A stretch of DNA of 64,000 bases from Styela clava (taxonomy: Eukaryota > Chordata > Ascidiacea > Stolidobranchia > Styelidae): positions 10,383,135 through 10,447,134 of the forward strand of contig NC_135255.1 of NCBI RefSeq assembly GCF_964204865.1, given 5' to 3'. The notes beneath the pieces are model-generated. The model saw only the letters and a program-made list of their open reading frames with translations. It was not told the origin of the DNA and did not search any database. How positions within the stretch are numbered: the first letter of the stretch is position 1; each line of letters opens with the position of its first letter. The position numbers and the translations under genes are program-made. This document shows, in pieces, positions 46,840-57,570 of the stretch.

Positions 46840-49124
46840 CTGAAATAAAAAAATAAATTAATTGTGCGTTGGATTTCCCTATGTAACCATTTCTTTATAT
46901 TGCTGCCGAAAGTTTCAGTGTATTCATTACACAAAGTTGTAAACGCGACGCGGATTGTGAAGGTGAATTATCCTAACTTGCTCTATCTAACCACGAAACA
47001 ACACGTTTGCAGAAACTACCATAATTTGATTAAAAAAGTGTCTCGGCAGAACATTTCGTCACGCTAATAACCGAATTGCGTAAGACATTTTTGGCGATTT
47101 TGAGTTTTTTATAAATTAGGTATTTATGTAATGCTGCGCACCTGTCTGTTAACTCAGATTTTATTTTAAGAATTCCGAAACCCATAAAAATGAAGATTTA
47201 GTATGACATGCACATTTGTGCAATTGCATCGTCATAATGAATTATCATTGTTGCCGCAGGACTGTCGTGACATCACAAAGGCAAAATAACCTCGACGAAG
47301 TATTTTCGAGTTTTTGCATCTCGGATTTTAGCTTAGCGTGTATTAATTTGAATTTATATTACAGTATAGGAAGACGTACACTTGTGATATTCACTGTCCG
47401 AGTCCAATTCACCTTGGTTGGCTTTTATATTGGGTGCATTGCTGTTTTATTCTTTATTACTTATCGATCTTAAGATCGCAGTTGAAAATAAAACATTAGA
47501 AGTCGTGAAATTTGGGAGAGAAGTATAACTCACGGATGTCAGTAGCGTCAAAATCGTTTATATATAAGTACAAAAACACGCTCACCTGTAGCGCCGATCA
47601 ATTGCATTAAATGTGAAACTAGTACTTGGAATTTAATGTTTAACAAGTTGATTTGTAATTGCCATTCAATGAATATTATTAACATGCGCCGTGATTAGTT
47701 AGGGGCAAATATTTTATTAGTCGAATTATTCGAATATTTCCAACGAACACAACACTGAATAATGAGTATTGTCATTTCAAACAACCGTAATTGGAATGTC
47801 GGCCGCCGAACGATCGCTGTGACAAATTTTTTTTTCGGAATTTGCTTGAAGATTGAAAACTTCATAACAATGCGGCGTTTTTTATTTTATAATTTTGTCA
47901 TAATCCAAGGCCGCAGTAAATATTTTTGTCACCGCGATCCTTTCGGTGGCTTGACATCCCAATTAATGCTAATAAACTATATATATTGAAGCATTCTTTA
48001 TTCATCAGTAAGTATTAATTCTCATGCAACGGCGGATATCGTAGTTTGGTTTTTATTTTTTAGACAGAAAATTGATTTGACATCGGCGACGATGTCAAAG
48101 ACAACTATTAAGGAGTGCACGCAAATTAATTTTATGTTGGTTTTTATCTTTTTCGTAGGATTTGTATCACAGTTTGTAAATTAAGGTTCCAATTTTAAGC
48201 GAACAGTATTACTCACCCCAGAATGCGATATTTTTGAAGATGATATTTGACTTTTTTATGCTTTCAATTTTATATCGTGTCCGCGTTAAATAATAATAAT
48301 TAAAAACTCCGCAAATTAGTAATCTCTTGAATAATCAGTGTAGAATATTCACGTAACTCAGCTTTGGAATAAAACACTGATACTGCCCACTTGAATAAAT
48401 GGGCAATAATGGTATTTCTACGTGGTCGAAATAAGATTTCTCCCAGTCCCCAAAATTCCTATAGAATACAATGTTTACCAGTCATACTTATCTGGTTCGA
48501 CAATTCTAAATTTATAAAAAAAAAAACGGTATGGGCGCGCTTTATGCAAAATTAGAAATTGGAAAATATGATAGGCGCAAAAATAAAATAAAAATTCCTG
48601 CTTTTATCATTTTAATTAACCTGTTAGCGAAATACGTCGGTTAATTCTTGTCTGTACCTCGTTGTAAATTATTGTTAATAAATTTTAATTTTCTTTTCAA
48701 TGCGCTGTGATTTGTATAATAAAAGTGATTGAGTCATGAATGGAGGGAAGGAAATACGCCGTACTGAATTGCAATCAATAATAATTACAAATTCGCATTT
48801 ATCAGTATTAGCGATAACCAAAAAAATAACACATATAGTAAAGACGAAAAAGGTCTGGCGATGTTTAATGCGCTACGATGATAACGCACAGAATAACACG
48901 ACCGATGCCACAAAGGGGTGCTTTTACATATCGAAATTTTGATTCGAATTTCTACATTGTGATATGAGAACTAGCTTTCTTTCAACCTAGCTGAACGACC
49001 AAATATATTCTTGGGGTGAACGAGGGAGAAAGAGAAGACAAAATAGTTCAGTTAATTAACGTGAGTACGATAAATATTCGTTTTGTTCAGCAATAACACA
49101 ACTATACATCAGATTTTTTGGAGT
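46840..49124. other. Interior between inverted arms, no gene seen
   Basis: Together with 45051-46632 this is the about 4-kb interior of the 43.5-50.3 kb inverted structure. Frames are short and match nothing known. No transposase motif was seen. Confidence 0.5.
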
Positions 49125-50312
49125 GACTTCGATCGCCAATATCTGAGGGATGGGTGAGGTAAATCGAATTTTCTCAATAAAGTCAGGTAAATTGATTCAC
49201 ACTCATTAGTTTAAAGCTCAGTACAACACAATAGGGAAAAAAGAGTAAAAACAAAAGAATAGATGCCGATGATTGAGATATGCATTCCGTCACAAAGTAA
49301 CAAAGTAACTCAATGACATCACAATAGAAAACAGGACGCTTTCGAAATAAAAGAATAAAAACAATAGCAGGTGTGTAGTCCATAGGCAGAAGCAATCAAA
49401 TGGAAATAGAATATACCATCAGTATGTCAACATTCAATCCAACTTATAGTAGTAGAAAGGCTGACAGTATCGATAACTGCCTCTTATTACAAGGATAGGA
49501 TTTACATATCTATCTCAGTGGAGAGGAAAGCCAATAAAACGACTTAATCATTTCCTTCGATTTTTCCTGTCAGATGCCCGTAATTGATGATAGAGGAAGC
49601 CGTGACCTACGAACGATAACCTGAACCACCCTACGGCGAGGAGTCCATCCCCTTGCACATAATCATCCCCCACGGGATTCTAACCTGGGAACCACGCAGG
49701 GTAATCAGGTGTACCATGGCGAGCGTATTCCCAACACTTAGCACAATGTGGCACACCGCCACTGTTTGTCGTTCATGGACTACATACTAACGAAAGCTTA
49801 TAAAAATGACAAATTGTTGGTAGAAAAAATGATATATATTTCTAATATGTAAATGAGTTAAGATGAAGACAATTATCATTCATTACGTAGGTCCAAAACG
49901 TGATTGAGATTGAATGACATTACAGAAAGCTTCGAGGTGGGCGAAAAAGTTTTCAGAAAATTTCTTCTCGAAAACTGACGTTTGCGCGAATGTAATTTTG
50001 CGAGAATAGACTTTTGAAAAAGTACAAGAGAATAGAAGGTCTGACGGTACTACAAACCACATTCTCGTGAAATAACCTGAACCGAGATACGATGGCGAAT
50101 GTTCAAACTTGTAAATTTAGCCCATAATACTGCGATACGAACCTCACACACTCACTATTTATATACAAAACGTTGTATTGCAAAAAGGATATACATAAAT
50201 TTTGAAAATGCAAATGCGGCTATTGCGAGGGAGTAGGGATTTCTGGAGTCATATTTCCAATTACTCAAATTTGGGCGTGAAATTAATACACTCCCGCATC
50301 CGTATTATTCGG
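49125..50312 (-). repeat. Right arm of a 1.19-kb inverted repeat pair
   Basis: Reverse complement of the left arm at 43475-45050 without its MITE. It includes the SINE at 49490-49790. The outer tip ends at GTATTGTT, directly next to the 50-bp tandem array. Confidence 0.8.
49490..49790 (-). mobile_element. tRNA-derived SINE copy
   Basis: Minus strand: TGCTAAGTGTTGGGAATACG (A-box zone), GGTTAGAATCCCG (B-box zone), GATTATGTGCAAGGGG, GGACTCCTCGCCGTAGG. It ends with the shared AGATAGATATGTAAATCC tail. Confidence 0.65.
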
Positions 50313-50324
50313 ATTGATTTCGTA

Positions 50325-50574
50325 TTGTTACTTATCGATCTCGACCGGTAAGTATGTTGATAAGTATTTGTCCCTTGTTACTTATCGATCTTGATCGGTA
50401 AGTATGTTGATAAGTATTTGTCCCTTGTTACTTATCGATCTTGACCGGTAAGTATGTTGATAAGTATTTGTCCCTTGTTACTTATCGATCTCGACCGGTA
50501 AGTATGTTGATAAGTATTTGTCCCTTGTTACTTATCGATCTTGATCGGTAAGTATGTTGATAGGTATTTGTCTG
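50325..50574 (+). repeat. 50-bp tandem repeat, five units
   Basis: Five units start TTGTTACTTATCGATC at 50325, 50375, 50425, 50475 and 50525, with only a few substitutions (for example TTGATCGG/TCGACCGG). The near identity points to recent expansion. Each unit has TATCGAT and an internal CGATC..GATCGG inverted motif. Confidence 0.95.
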
Positions 50575-51069
50575 TTTTTCTGTCTGTAAGATGCACGCGA
50601 TATCTCACGGGAGCGAGGTTGAATCTGCTCCAAATTTTGCATGTGCTCGGACCAGAAGTCTATTGATATTGGATGGATTATGTCGTATAATTGGCGAGTT
50701 ATTAATTAATAAGTGATGAGACACGCGGTGTTGCTATTGAGTCAAAGCGAAGGAATCGAAACCGTAGATCGATAAGTCGGTGGTCATCGATCGATATCTA
50801 GTTACTCATCGATCTCAATGAGAGGTATTTGTCTGTTTGTTTCACATTCGTATGTTACGCGATATCTCACGAAAGCGAGGTTAAATCTGCTCCAAATTTT
50901 GCAAGTGCATTCATCATATCTCGGACCAGAAGCCTATTAATTTGGATGAATTATGTCGTATAAATAGCGTGTTATTAATTAATTAGTGATGGGACACGCG
51001 TTGTCGCTATTGAGTCAGAGCGAAGGAATCTAAACCGCAAGATCGATAAGTCGGCGGTCTCCGATCACT
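50575..51069 (+). repeat. Two tandem copies of the GATATCTCAC repeat
   Basis: Two successive copies of about 240 bp, each with CGCGATATCTCACG, TCTGCTCCAAATTTTGCA, GGACCAGAAG, ATTATGTCGTATAA, GTTATTAATTAAT and GATCGATAAGTCGG. A third, inverted copy is at 45560-45945. Confidence 0.85.
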
Positions 51070-51071
51070 AT

Positions 51072-51492
51072 CTAGTTTACTACAGTCGGTACAATTTGAA
51101 ACGATGTTTCGAAAAATTTAGGAAATTTTTATTTCGAGAGTGTCTGCTATATCTAAATTGTCATTCACGGCTTGTTTGAAAGAGGATGTTGAATACAACA
51201 CACTGAATTAGCAATTCGTCTATATCACTACTCAGTACAATTTAAAGCGATGTCTCGAAAATTTTCATTTCAAGAGTGTCTGCTATATCTAAATTGTCAT
51301 TCACGGCTTGTTTGAAAGAGGATGTTGAATACAACACACTGAATTAGCAATTCGTCTGTATCACTAGCTTGTCTACTACAGTCGGTATAATTTGAAGCGA
51401 TGTCTCGAAAATTTTCATTTCAAGAGTGTCTGCTATATCTAAATTATCATTCACGGCTTGTTTGAAAGAGGATGTTGAATACAACACACTGA
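51072..51492 (+). repeat. Tandem repeat with 137/150-bp period
   Basis: Three units contain GAGTGTCTGCTATATCTAAA starting at 51137, 51274 and 51424. Each ends with GGATGTTGAATACAACACAC. A partial unit reappears at about 54156-54220, on the far side of the long inverted-repeat element. Confidence 0.9.
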
Positions 51493-52018
51493 CCTTATTC
51501 ATTAAAAACCCATCCTACGCGCAAAATGAAAAGTGATGTAAAAAAAACAATTTTAACATTAGCTCTTATGGGGAAAGTGATCACCAGAGCAGAAATTTGC
51601 ATTTTTTGTTATTTTCTAGATATCTTTCATTGTATACGTGAGCAGTTTTGAGGATAGAATATTTTTTACATCCTTTTTGATATTTTTATCATGATAAATA
51701 TGGTCAAGATTTTTGAAAATCGTTCATTGAAATTCTTATGAGCGCGGTGTTTCCGATGACGTCATTCTCACTAGACCATGAGATTCTGCCAACACGCCGT
51801 GCTCTGTGGGATATGCGCTCCAACTGCTTGTGATAACAGAATACTAGTATACCGGTACCGCGACCACAACTGGCGCTCAACGAAAGACCTATTTTGGTTT
51901 TTATATATTTCATGAATTCCATGTAACTATGTACATTTCTGGCACACCTTTCAGAATCCAATGGCCTAACTCAGTTCATATGTTGACACCATGTACCTAT
52001 CCCAAAATTGGTGATGTT

Positions 52019-52401
52019 CAGGGTTGGATTTAGATTATGAGAGGCCCCTTCATATTTTTGAGCTCAGAATTTCTCTCTAAACAACACCACATGTCATTGC
52101 TTAAAATCTAAAAATATGAGTGCATTAAACTTTTCATTCTCCCTTTAACATAGAAACTTCCAGCAAAATGCGCATAATAATAATTTCCCTTTTATGATGC
52201 AAACGACGCAATAATGGCTGTTTACAATGTGGTTGAAACCAGTTGTGTACAGAATTTTCTACTCTGAAAAGCTTGATATATATATATATACTTTTCGTAG
52301 AGTTTAAACTTGTCAAGTTTTCAAAAGAATTACAAACTTCGAAACCAAATTTCGAGGCTCTAGGTTTCAGCCTGCCTAGCCTATTGGTAAATCCAGCCAT
52401 G
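52019..52401. mobile_element. hAT-like MITE, 383 bp, nested
   Basis: Ends are CAGGGTTGGATTTA and (reverse complement) CATGGCTGGATTTA, 12 of 14 identical. The flanking 8-mers are GTGATGTT (52011-52018) and GTGATGGT (52402-52409), one mismatch. It has AGAGGCCCC and GAGGCTCTAGG-type subterminal sequence and no coding capacity. Confidence 0.8.
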
Positions 52402-52409
52402 GTGATGGT

Positions 52410-53279
52410 CCCTACAGCAAATTTCAGGCCCTAATCACTCAGCAAATTGGAATAAATGGTTTCCAGCATTTATTAGCAAAGATAGATATTTTAACTAAAA
52501 ACATATAGTTCCTGTATAATGATATTATAAATATATGTCCCATTATTACTGCATTGTGAGAAGGCTTTCTACACTATCAAGTCTATGAGGTTTTAGCGTC
52601 TTCCAATGTCTCAGATGGAAACTTCAGTCTTCATTTCGCATATTCTTTTCATTAATGCCATTAGCATTTGAAGCTTGACTGATTCCAATGTACCTTTTCC
52701 ATTGTTGTTTAATGTAATATCCTAAACGTGACTTCAAATTTTTTTCTCACTTCAATCCTCACATGTTTGAATACCCGAGCTGACTTCTACTGATTTGTTA
52801 TTAATTTACAGTTTTCTTTTTATAAATTAACTGTCGTACTTGCTGAGTGTCCACTAAGTGAAAATCTACAAAAAAATCAGTGGTTTAATAATGGACTACA
52901 TTTCTAACCGAATCAAAAAATATTCCGTAACTTAGTCAACCCTTCCTCCAAGGAGATTTTGTTAAATTGTTCAAACATTTTGATTAACTGTTAATCTTGA
53001 TAGCGAACATGGGGGGTTATACCGAATAACTGTGTGTTTTGTATATAATTTGTATTGATTCAATGCTTGTATTCTGGTTGACGAAATAAATCTTTCTCTC
53101 GTATTCAGTCATGTTTTTTAACCTAGTTAGGAGACCGGTATTGAACCAATATAGGTTGGAGATATTCATCTATTTTGTATACCGGTACCAACGACTAACA
53201 TACCGACCGGTACCGTACAACTTATCCTGCCTATTGGCAGGCTGGCCAACATTTTTGTTCGTAGGCCTATTTCAGTATT
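52410..53279. other. AT-rich interior of the long-TIR structure
   Basis: No gene or repeat recognised apart from ACCGGTACC-rich sequence around 53180-53220. Confidence 0.4.
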
Positions 53280-53590
53280 AGGATAGGATTTACATATTTA
53301 TCCCGGGGAGAGGAAAGCCGATAAGACGGCTTATCCATATGGCGAACCACGGCCTCTCGTCCGGTTACCATTCCAAGTCGGTTATGGGATTAGTTATATT
53401 GTTTGTTTTCGGAAGCATGGACTTGGTGGTGGGGGAAGCCGTAACCGACCAGCGGTTACGTGAACCACCCAACGACAGCGAGGAGTCCAGCAATCCTATC
53501 GCACATAACCATCCCTGCATGAGATTCGAACCTGCGAACCCACGCAGAGTAATTAGAGGTGCGGTGGCGGTCTTGCAGCCACACCTCTTG
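53280..53590 (-). mobile_element. tRNA-derived SINE copy
   Basis: It contains GGATTCGAACC-type B-box sequence (AGATTCGAACC near 53523), GAGGAGTCCAGCAAT, AAGCCGTAACCGACCAGCGG and the tail AGGATAGGATTTACATAT seen in the other copies. Open frames across it are not genes. Confidence 0.65.
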
Positions 53591-54581
53591 CCTCTCCACA
53601 CCTCTTGCAGCCTTGGTACGGTACCGTACCGGTAGTTTAAATAACACGTCAGCATGCCTTCAGTAAATGATTGCTAGCTGTACAGGTATAAATGCGTAAA
53701 ACCAGTAAACAAACGTGATAGAAATGGTATGGGTTATAGATTGTCAATGTTAAACGCTTCCAGTGCCGGTACTGTACCCAAAGCGACATTAGCGCCACTT
53801 TGCAGCGCATATTCATAGTCACTTTGATCCCACAGAGCACGGCGCGTTGGCAGAATCTCATGGTCTAGCTAGTGAGAATGACGTCATCGGAAACACCGCG
53901 CTCATTAAAATTTTAATGAACGATTATCAAAAATCTTGACCATGTTTATCATGATAAAAATATTAAAAAAGATGTAAAAAATATTCTATCCTCAAAACTG
54001 CCCACGTCTACATTGAAAGATATCTAGAAAATTACAAAAAATGCTAATTTCTGCTCTGGTGATCACATCCCCATAAGAGCTAATGTTAAAATTGTTTTTT
54101 TTACATCCCCTTTTTTTTTGCGCGTAGGGTGTGTTTTTAATGAATAAGGTCTCTTGTTTACTACAGTCGGTATAATTTGAAGCTACGTCTCGAAAATTTT
54201 CATTTCTAGAGTGTCTGCGACGAAAGGAAGTCTAGACTAGATATCTCTGTCTAGTAATTACGCTCGCAAGTCGACTAAGAAAACTTTTCGATAGACACCT
54301 AAGTGGTGTTTCTCGCGTATTTGAACGGCGGGGAATAACTCTTTATGGGAGATGTCAATCGTTGCACAGATTTGCGGGGGACATTGAGATAGTCAGTGGT
54401 ACTTTCCATGATGTTAAGGTATACTTGAACTATACGCATTCCTTTCATTTTTCGTAAACACTCAACAACAAGTTTTTCAGTTTTTTGAACAGAAATTAAA
54501 TTTTCTTCCACGGTTGGATAAGGGATTCTCGAAGTAAAATTGAAAACTGTAATTTTTGAATCAAATTCAATTCACCTATCT

Positions 54582-54590
54582 TATATATAC
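54582..54590 (+). promoter_or_regulatory. TATA-like box upstream of copy 3
   Basis: TTATATATA about 95 bases before the ATG, with the following CAGTCGTTATTT sequence conserved in copy 1. Confidence 0.45.
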
Positions 54591-54681
54591 AGTCGTTATT
54601 TTTGTGAACGGTAATATTTCATGTATTACTTTTTGTTCAAGTAGGTATTTTTCTGTTTGAAGTAGTCAATTTAAAATAACC

Positions 54682-57570
54682 ATGTCATGGTTCAGGAAGA
54701 ACTTAAGCAGAAAAACTAAGAAATCCGTGGCTTCTAACAAAACAAAAGATCAAGGCTGCAGTGAAAATCAGGAACAATCGGGATTCGAGATTAGCGACCA
54801 AAACCACAACAAATGGATCCGAGATGAACATTTGAAAGAACATGGTCATATCAGCGTCAAGAATGATTCAAGTAAAAATCATTTTTGGAAAATAGATCGA
54901 ACATCTTCACAAAATGAGCCGAGTTGGACATTTGCCTCGCCTTCTGCAGATGGACAACTCTATGTAACATACAACATGGATGAGGAAGTCACAATGGAAA
55001 AGCAGGGCGAAAAGGAAATGTAAATATTCTTTGTACTGTGATAGGAAAACATTACATTATTTATTTACATATATGAGTTTTGTAAATAAATATAAAAGTA
55101 ACACTAATGACTGCATTTTCACATCTCAAAACGATCATCAGCTTTCAACACGATTTGTTTTTTTTAATGTAGTTTATACACGGAGATACTTTACAATATA
55201 GAGCAGCGTTTCCCAACCTTTTTTGGTCGCGGACTATTTTCACACCGGCGAAAATCTTTGCGGACTCAACGTGTATTTATTGCAATCGTACTCTGTGTGA
55301 AGAAGTAATAAACCCAAACACAACGGAGTTTTAACAAATTTCAAAATTGGAAATTCGCCGCTATCACGCGTTTGCTAAAAGAGACGACTTTTTTAGTGTA
55401 TATATGGCCTTTTCTGTCGAACAATATTCAATCCATGACAACAACAGAATTTAAAATGTCTTTCAATTTTAAGTTAATTGTGTTCATGGTCACTCGCGGT
55501 TGCGCCGATTTATGACAAGATGGAAGCATTACTTTTTTAAAATGCCACGGCAATCTGCGAACATAATAATCTGAGAGGATATTGCCCGATTATATTTAGT
55601 TTTGATATATATTTTTTGCGATCTAGCGAATTTGGTATCGCCGTTAGAAAAATCCTACTATCTGCTATAAATTTCCAGAAAGTACAACTTGATTTAGTAC
55701 TTATTAAAAATATATTTAAAGTATATTAGTAAATCGAAAAAAAAATATTCATCGCCTTGCTTTAATATTAAATTAATTTTGATCATTTTAATTTGCGGTT
55801 GTGTTGGCGAAATAAAAGCAATACTACTCAGAAACGATCATGACAATTCGTGGACACAAAAATGCGCGGTAATGTGCGCGATTATATTTTGTTTCGATTC
55901 GTATTTTTGTGAATTCGACAAATCTGAGCTGTTCGTACAACACTTACGGCGCTCCAGTACTGTACGTACTAATGTGGAGGCGATAAAGCAAAGAATCCCA
56001 AGGGAAAATGCCCTGATACGTATACTACAGTAGAACCCGAAATTTGGCGATTTGCAATGTCTAAAAAAGCGTTTTTAATCGGTCGCGCACCATTATAAAA
56101 CAAAACTTATGGTGTTCTCCGTTTTATTTTTAGTTTTTTGTATTGCCGCTCTCCAATTAAGAAAACATTTATACCTGCAGCAAAAAAAATTATTCCTCGT
56201 TGTACGAGCTCGCGAGAAACACCACTTAGGCATCTATCCAGGCGTGTGCCGACTCGTGTTTTCGCCTGAAATCTGCAAGTGAGTTGTGAAATCCAACCGT
56301 TTGATTAAGCGACGCTCAAGTGACATGTCGCGTCAAATTTTCGAATATTAAATTGCTATTCTAATAGTTGAATATTCGAATATATGCCCAGCCCTACTCA
56401 GTATCCAGTAATTATTGACTCCATTAATGTTATGTGAATAAACTTGCTTTTTATGTTTTATATAAATTTTAACGTAAATCGTAACTTGACTGATGGGTTT
56501 CGCAAAGACGTTTGCGGCCCGCAGTGTATTTATGACTCGTTGCGGACTCATTTGAGATCGCAGACTCTGGTTGGGAAACATTGATATAGAGTCAGTTCAT
56601 TGCATAGAGTTGTTTTTTGTTGTACAGCAACTTCACTATGTTATTGCAAGCTGATGGAAAATTGTTGTTTCGGGCTGAGTCCTCGCCCAACCGTTATCTT
56701 GTGCAAAATCGAGAAGGTCAATTAGAGATGAAAACAACCGACAATCCAACTGATGAAATGGAATGGATGATCAGCTATATCGAACCGTCATTGGAAAAAC
56801 CGAGGCAAGAAGTTTGGCTATAACTCACGCTGGGCCATATTTACTTCAAACAATGGCGCCTTCTTATTTTAATTCATTTTTTAATTTTCCAAACGATATA
56901 TATATACCATTGATCCCAACCTATAGAACGTCCAAACTTACTCACAGCGGTGTGGCGACTATTGGAAATTTTTGGTTCATAAACATAGTTTACGATTCAT
57001 ATGAACAGAGTCTTTGATACTGATCAATCAAATCATATGTTTTTCTTTTTCAGTTTGGCGTCATCGTATAGCGCACAAATAAGACATGGTACCGAATCCA
57101 AAAAATGGTTATCTTCTGGTCCTGCCAATAACTATCATGTCCAACAAGTACAAACTAGTGCGACACAGAATTGGACTATCACACCCAGTACCGGCCACAT
57201 TTTTCAATTTTCGTCCGGCAGGTGTCACATCACTAAAGATCTAATTTTTGGAGATTCCAGCAATGCGGCGTAAGATATTTATAATTGTTGTGGTTAGTAA
57301 CTATATTATATATAATAGCAAACGAAATAACCAGTATTTTTGTGTCGAAACAGAAAATTCGAATCTACCAAATCGGGATCAGGAGTTACACTCCAATGCA
57401 CCGACAACAGAAAATACATTCATGGTCCAGAAGATGACGGGGATTTGGAATTGAATACAGCGAAATCTAAAGCTACCGTTTGGGAGATGCCTATTAAAAA
57501 CGCTATATTTATTGTTTGTAAAAACATCCTTCTTTCCGAAACACCCATCCAATTACCCATGGATGTCTGA
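54682..57570 (+). CDS. Repeat-protein family copy 3, most complete copy
   Basis: Exons: 54682-55019, 56628-56774 (ancestral end) or 56786, 57054-57269 and 57354-57570. Phases agree throughout and give about 305-309 aa. Exon 2 encodes ADGKLLFRAESSPNRYLVQN, then EMEWMI. Exon 3 has SAQIRHGTESKKWLSSGP and exon 4 has GVTLQCTDNRKYIHGPEDDG. The repeated pattern (aromatic-Leu/Ile, G-x-L-x, W-x-I/M) looks like fascin-type beta-trefoil repeats. That is an inference, and no named family was recognised. The ancestral donor after ATGATCAG reads CTATAT, whereas the relic at 59427 keeps GTATAC. An in-frame but weak donor (GTCATT at 56787) could replace it and add four codons. Otherwise translation stops at 56823 (about 178 aa). 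Intron 1 holds a 1.38-kb hAT-like insert. AATAAA lies at 57830. Confidence 0.65.
55204..56583. mobile_element. hAT-like nonautonomous element, 1380 bp
   Basis: Ends are CAGCGTTTCCCAACC and (reverse complement) CAATGTTTCCCAACC. A perfect 8-bp duplication ATATAGAG lies at 55196-55203 and 56584-56591. The interior begins GGTCGCGGAC and ends with TTGCGGACTC, GCGGCCC-like sequence. An 84-aa frame at 55779 has no transposase motif. Inserted into intron 1 of copy 3; absent from copy 1, so it came after the duplication. Confidence 0.95.

Larger units (their letters stand above)
51491..54151. mobile_element. Element-like structure with about 320-bp inverted ends, 2.66 kb
   Basis: 51491-51812 and 53827-54151 are inverted copies. 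Both tips read GACCTTATTCATTAAAAAC then CCTACGCGC or a close variant. No transposase frame lies inside. The interior holds a hAT-like MITE and a SINE, which inserted later. The structure splits the 137/150-bp array, with part of one unit missing at the junction, so no clean target duplication is visible. The class is undecided (long-TIR foldback-type or Mutator-like are options). Confidence 0.7.

Noticed and set aside
46558-46856. His-rich and Val/Pro-rich repeat frames
   Set aside because: Products of the 9-bp minisatellite, whose period is a multiple of three, so several frames stay open.
53339-53655. Overlapping 96-98 aa frames on both strands
   Set aside because: They coincide with a tRNA-derived SINE copy and match no protein.
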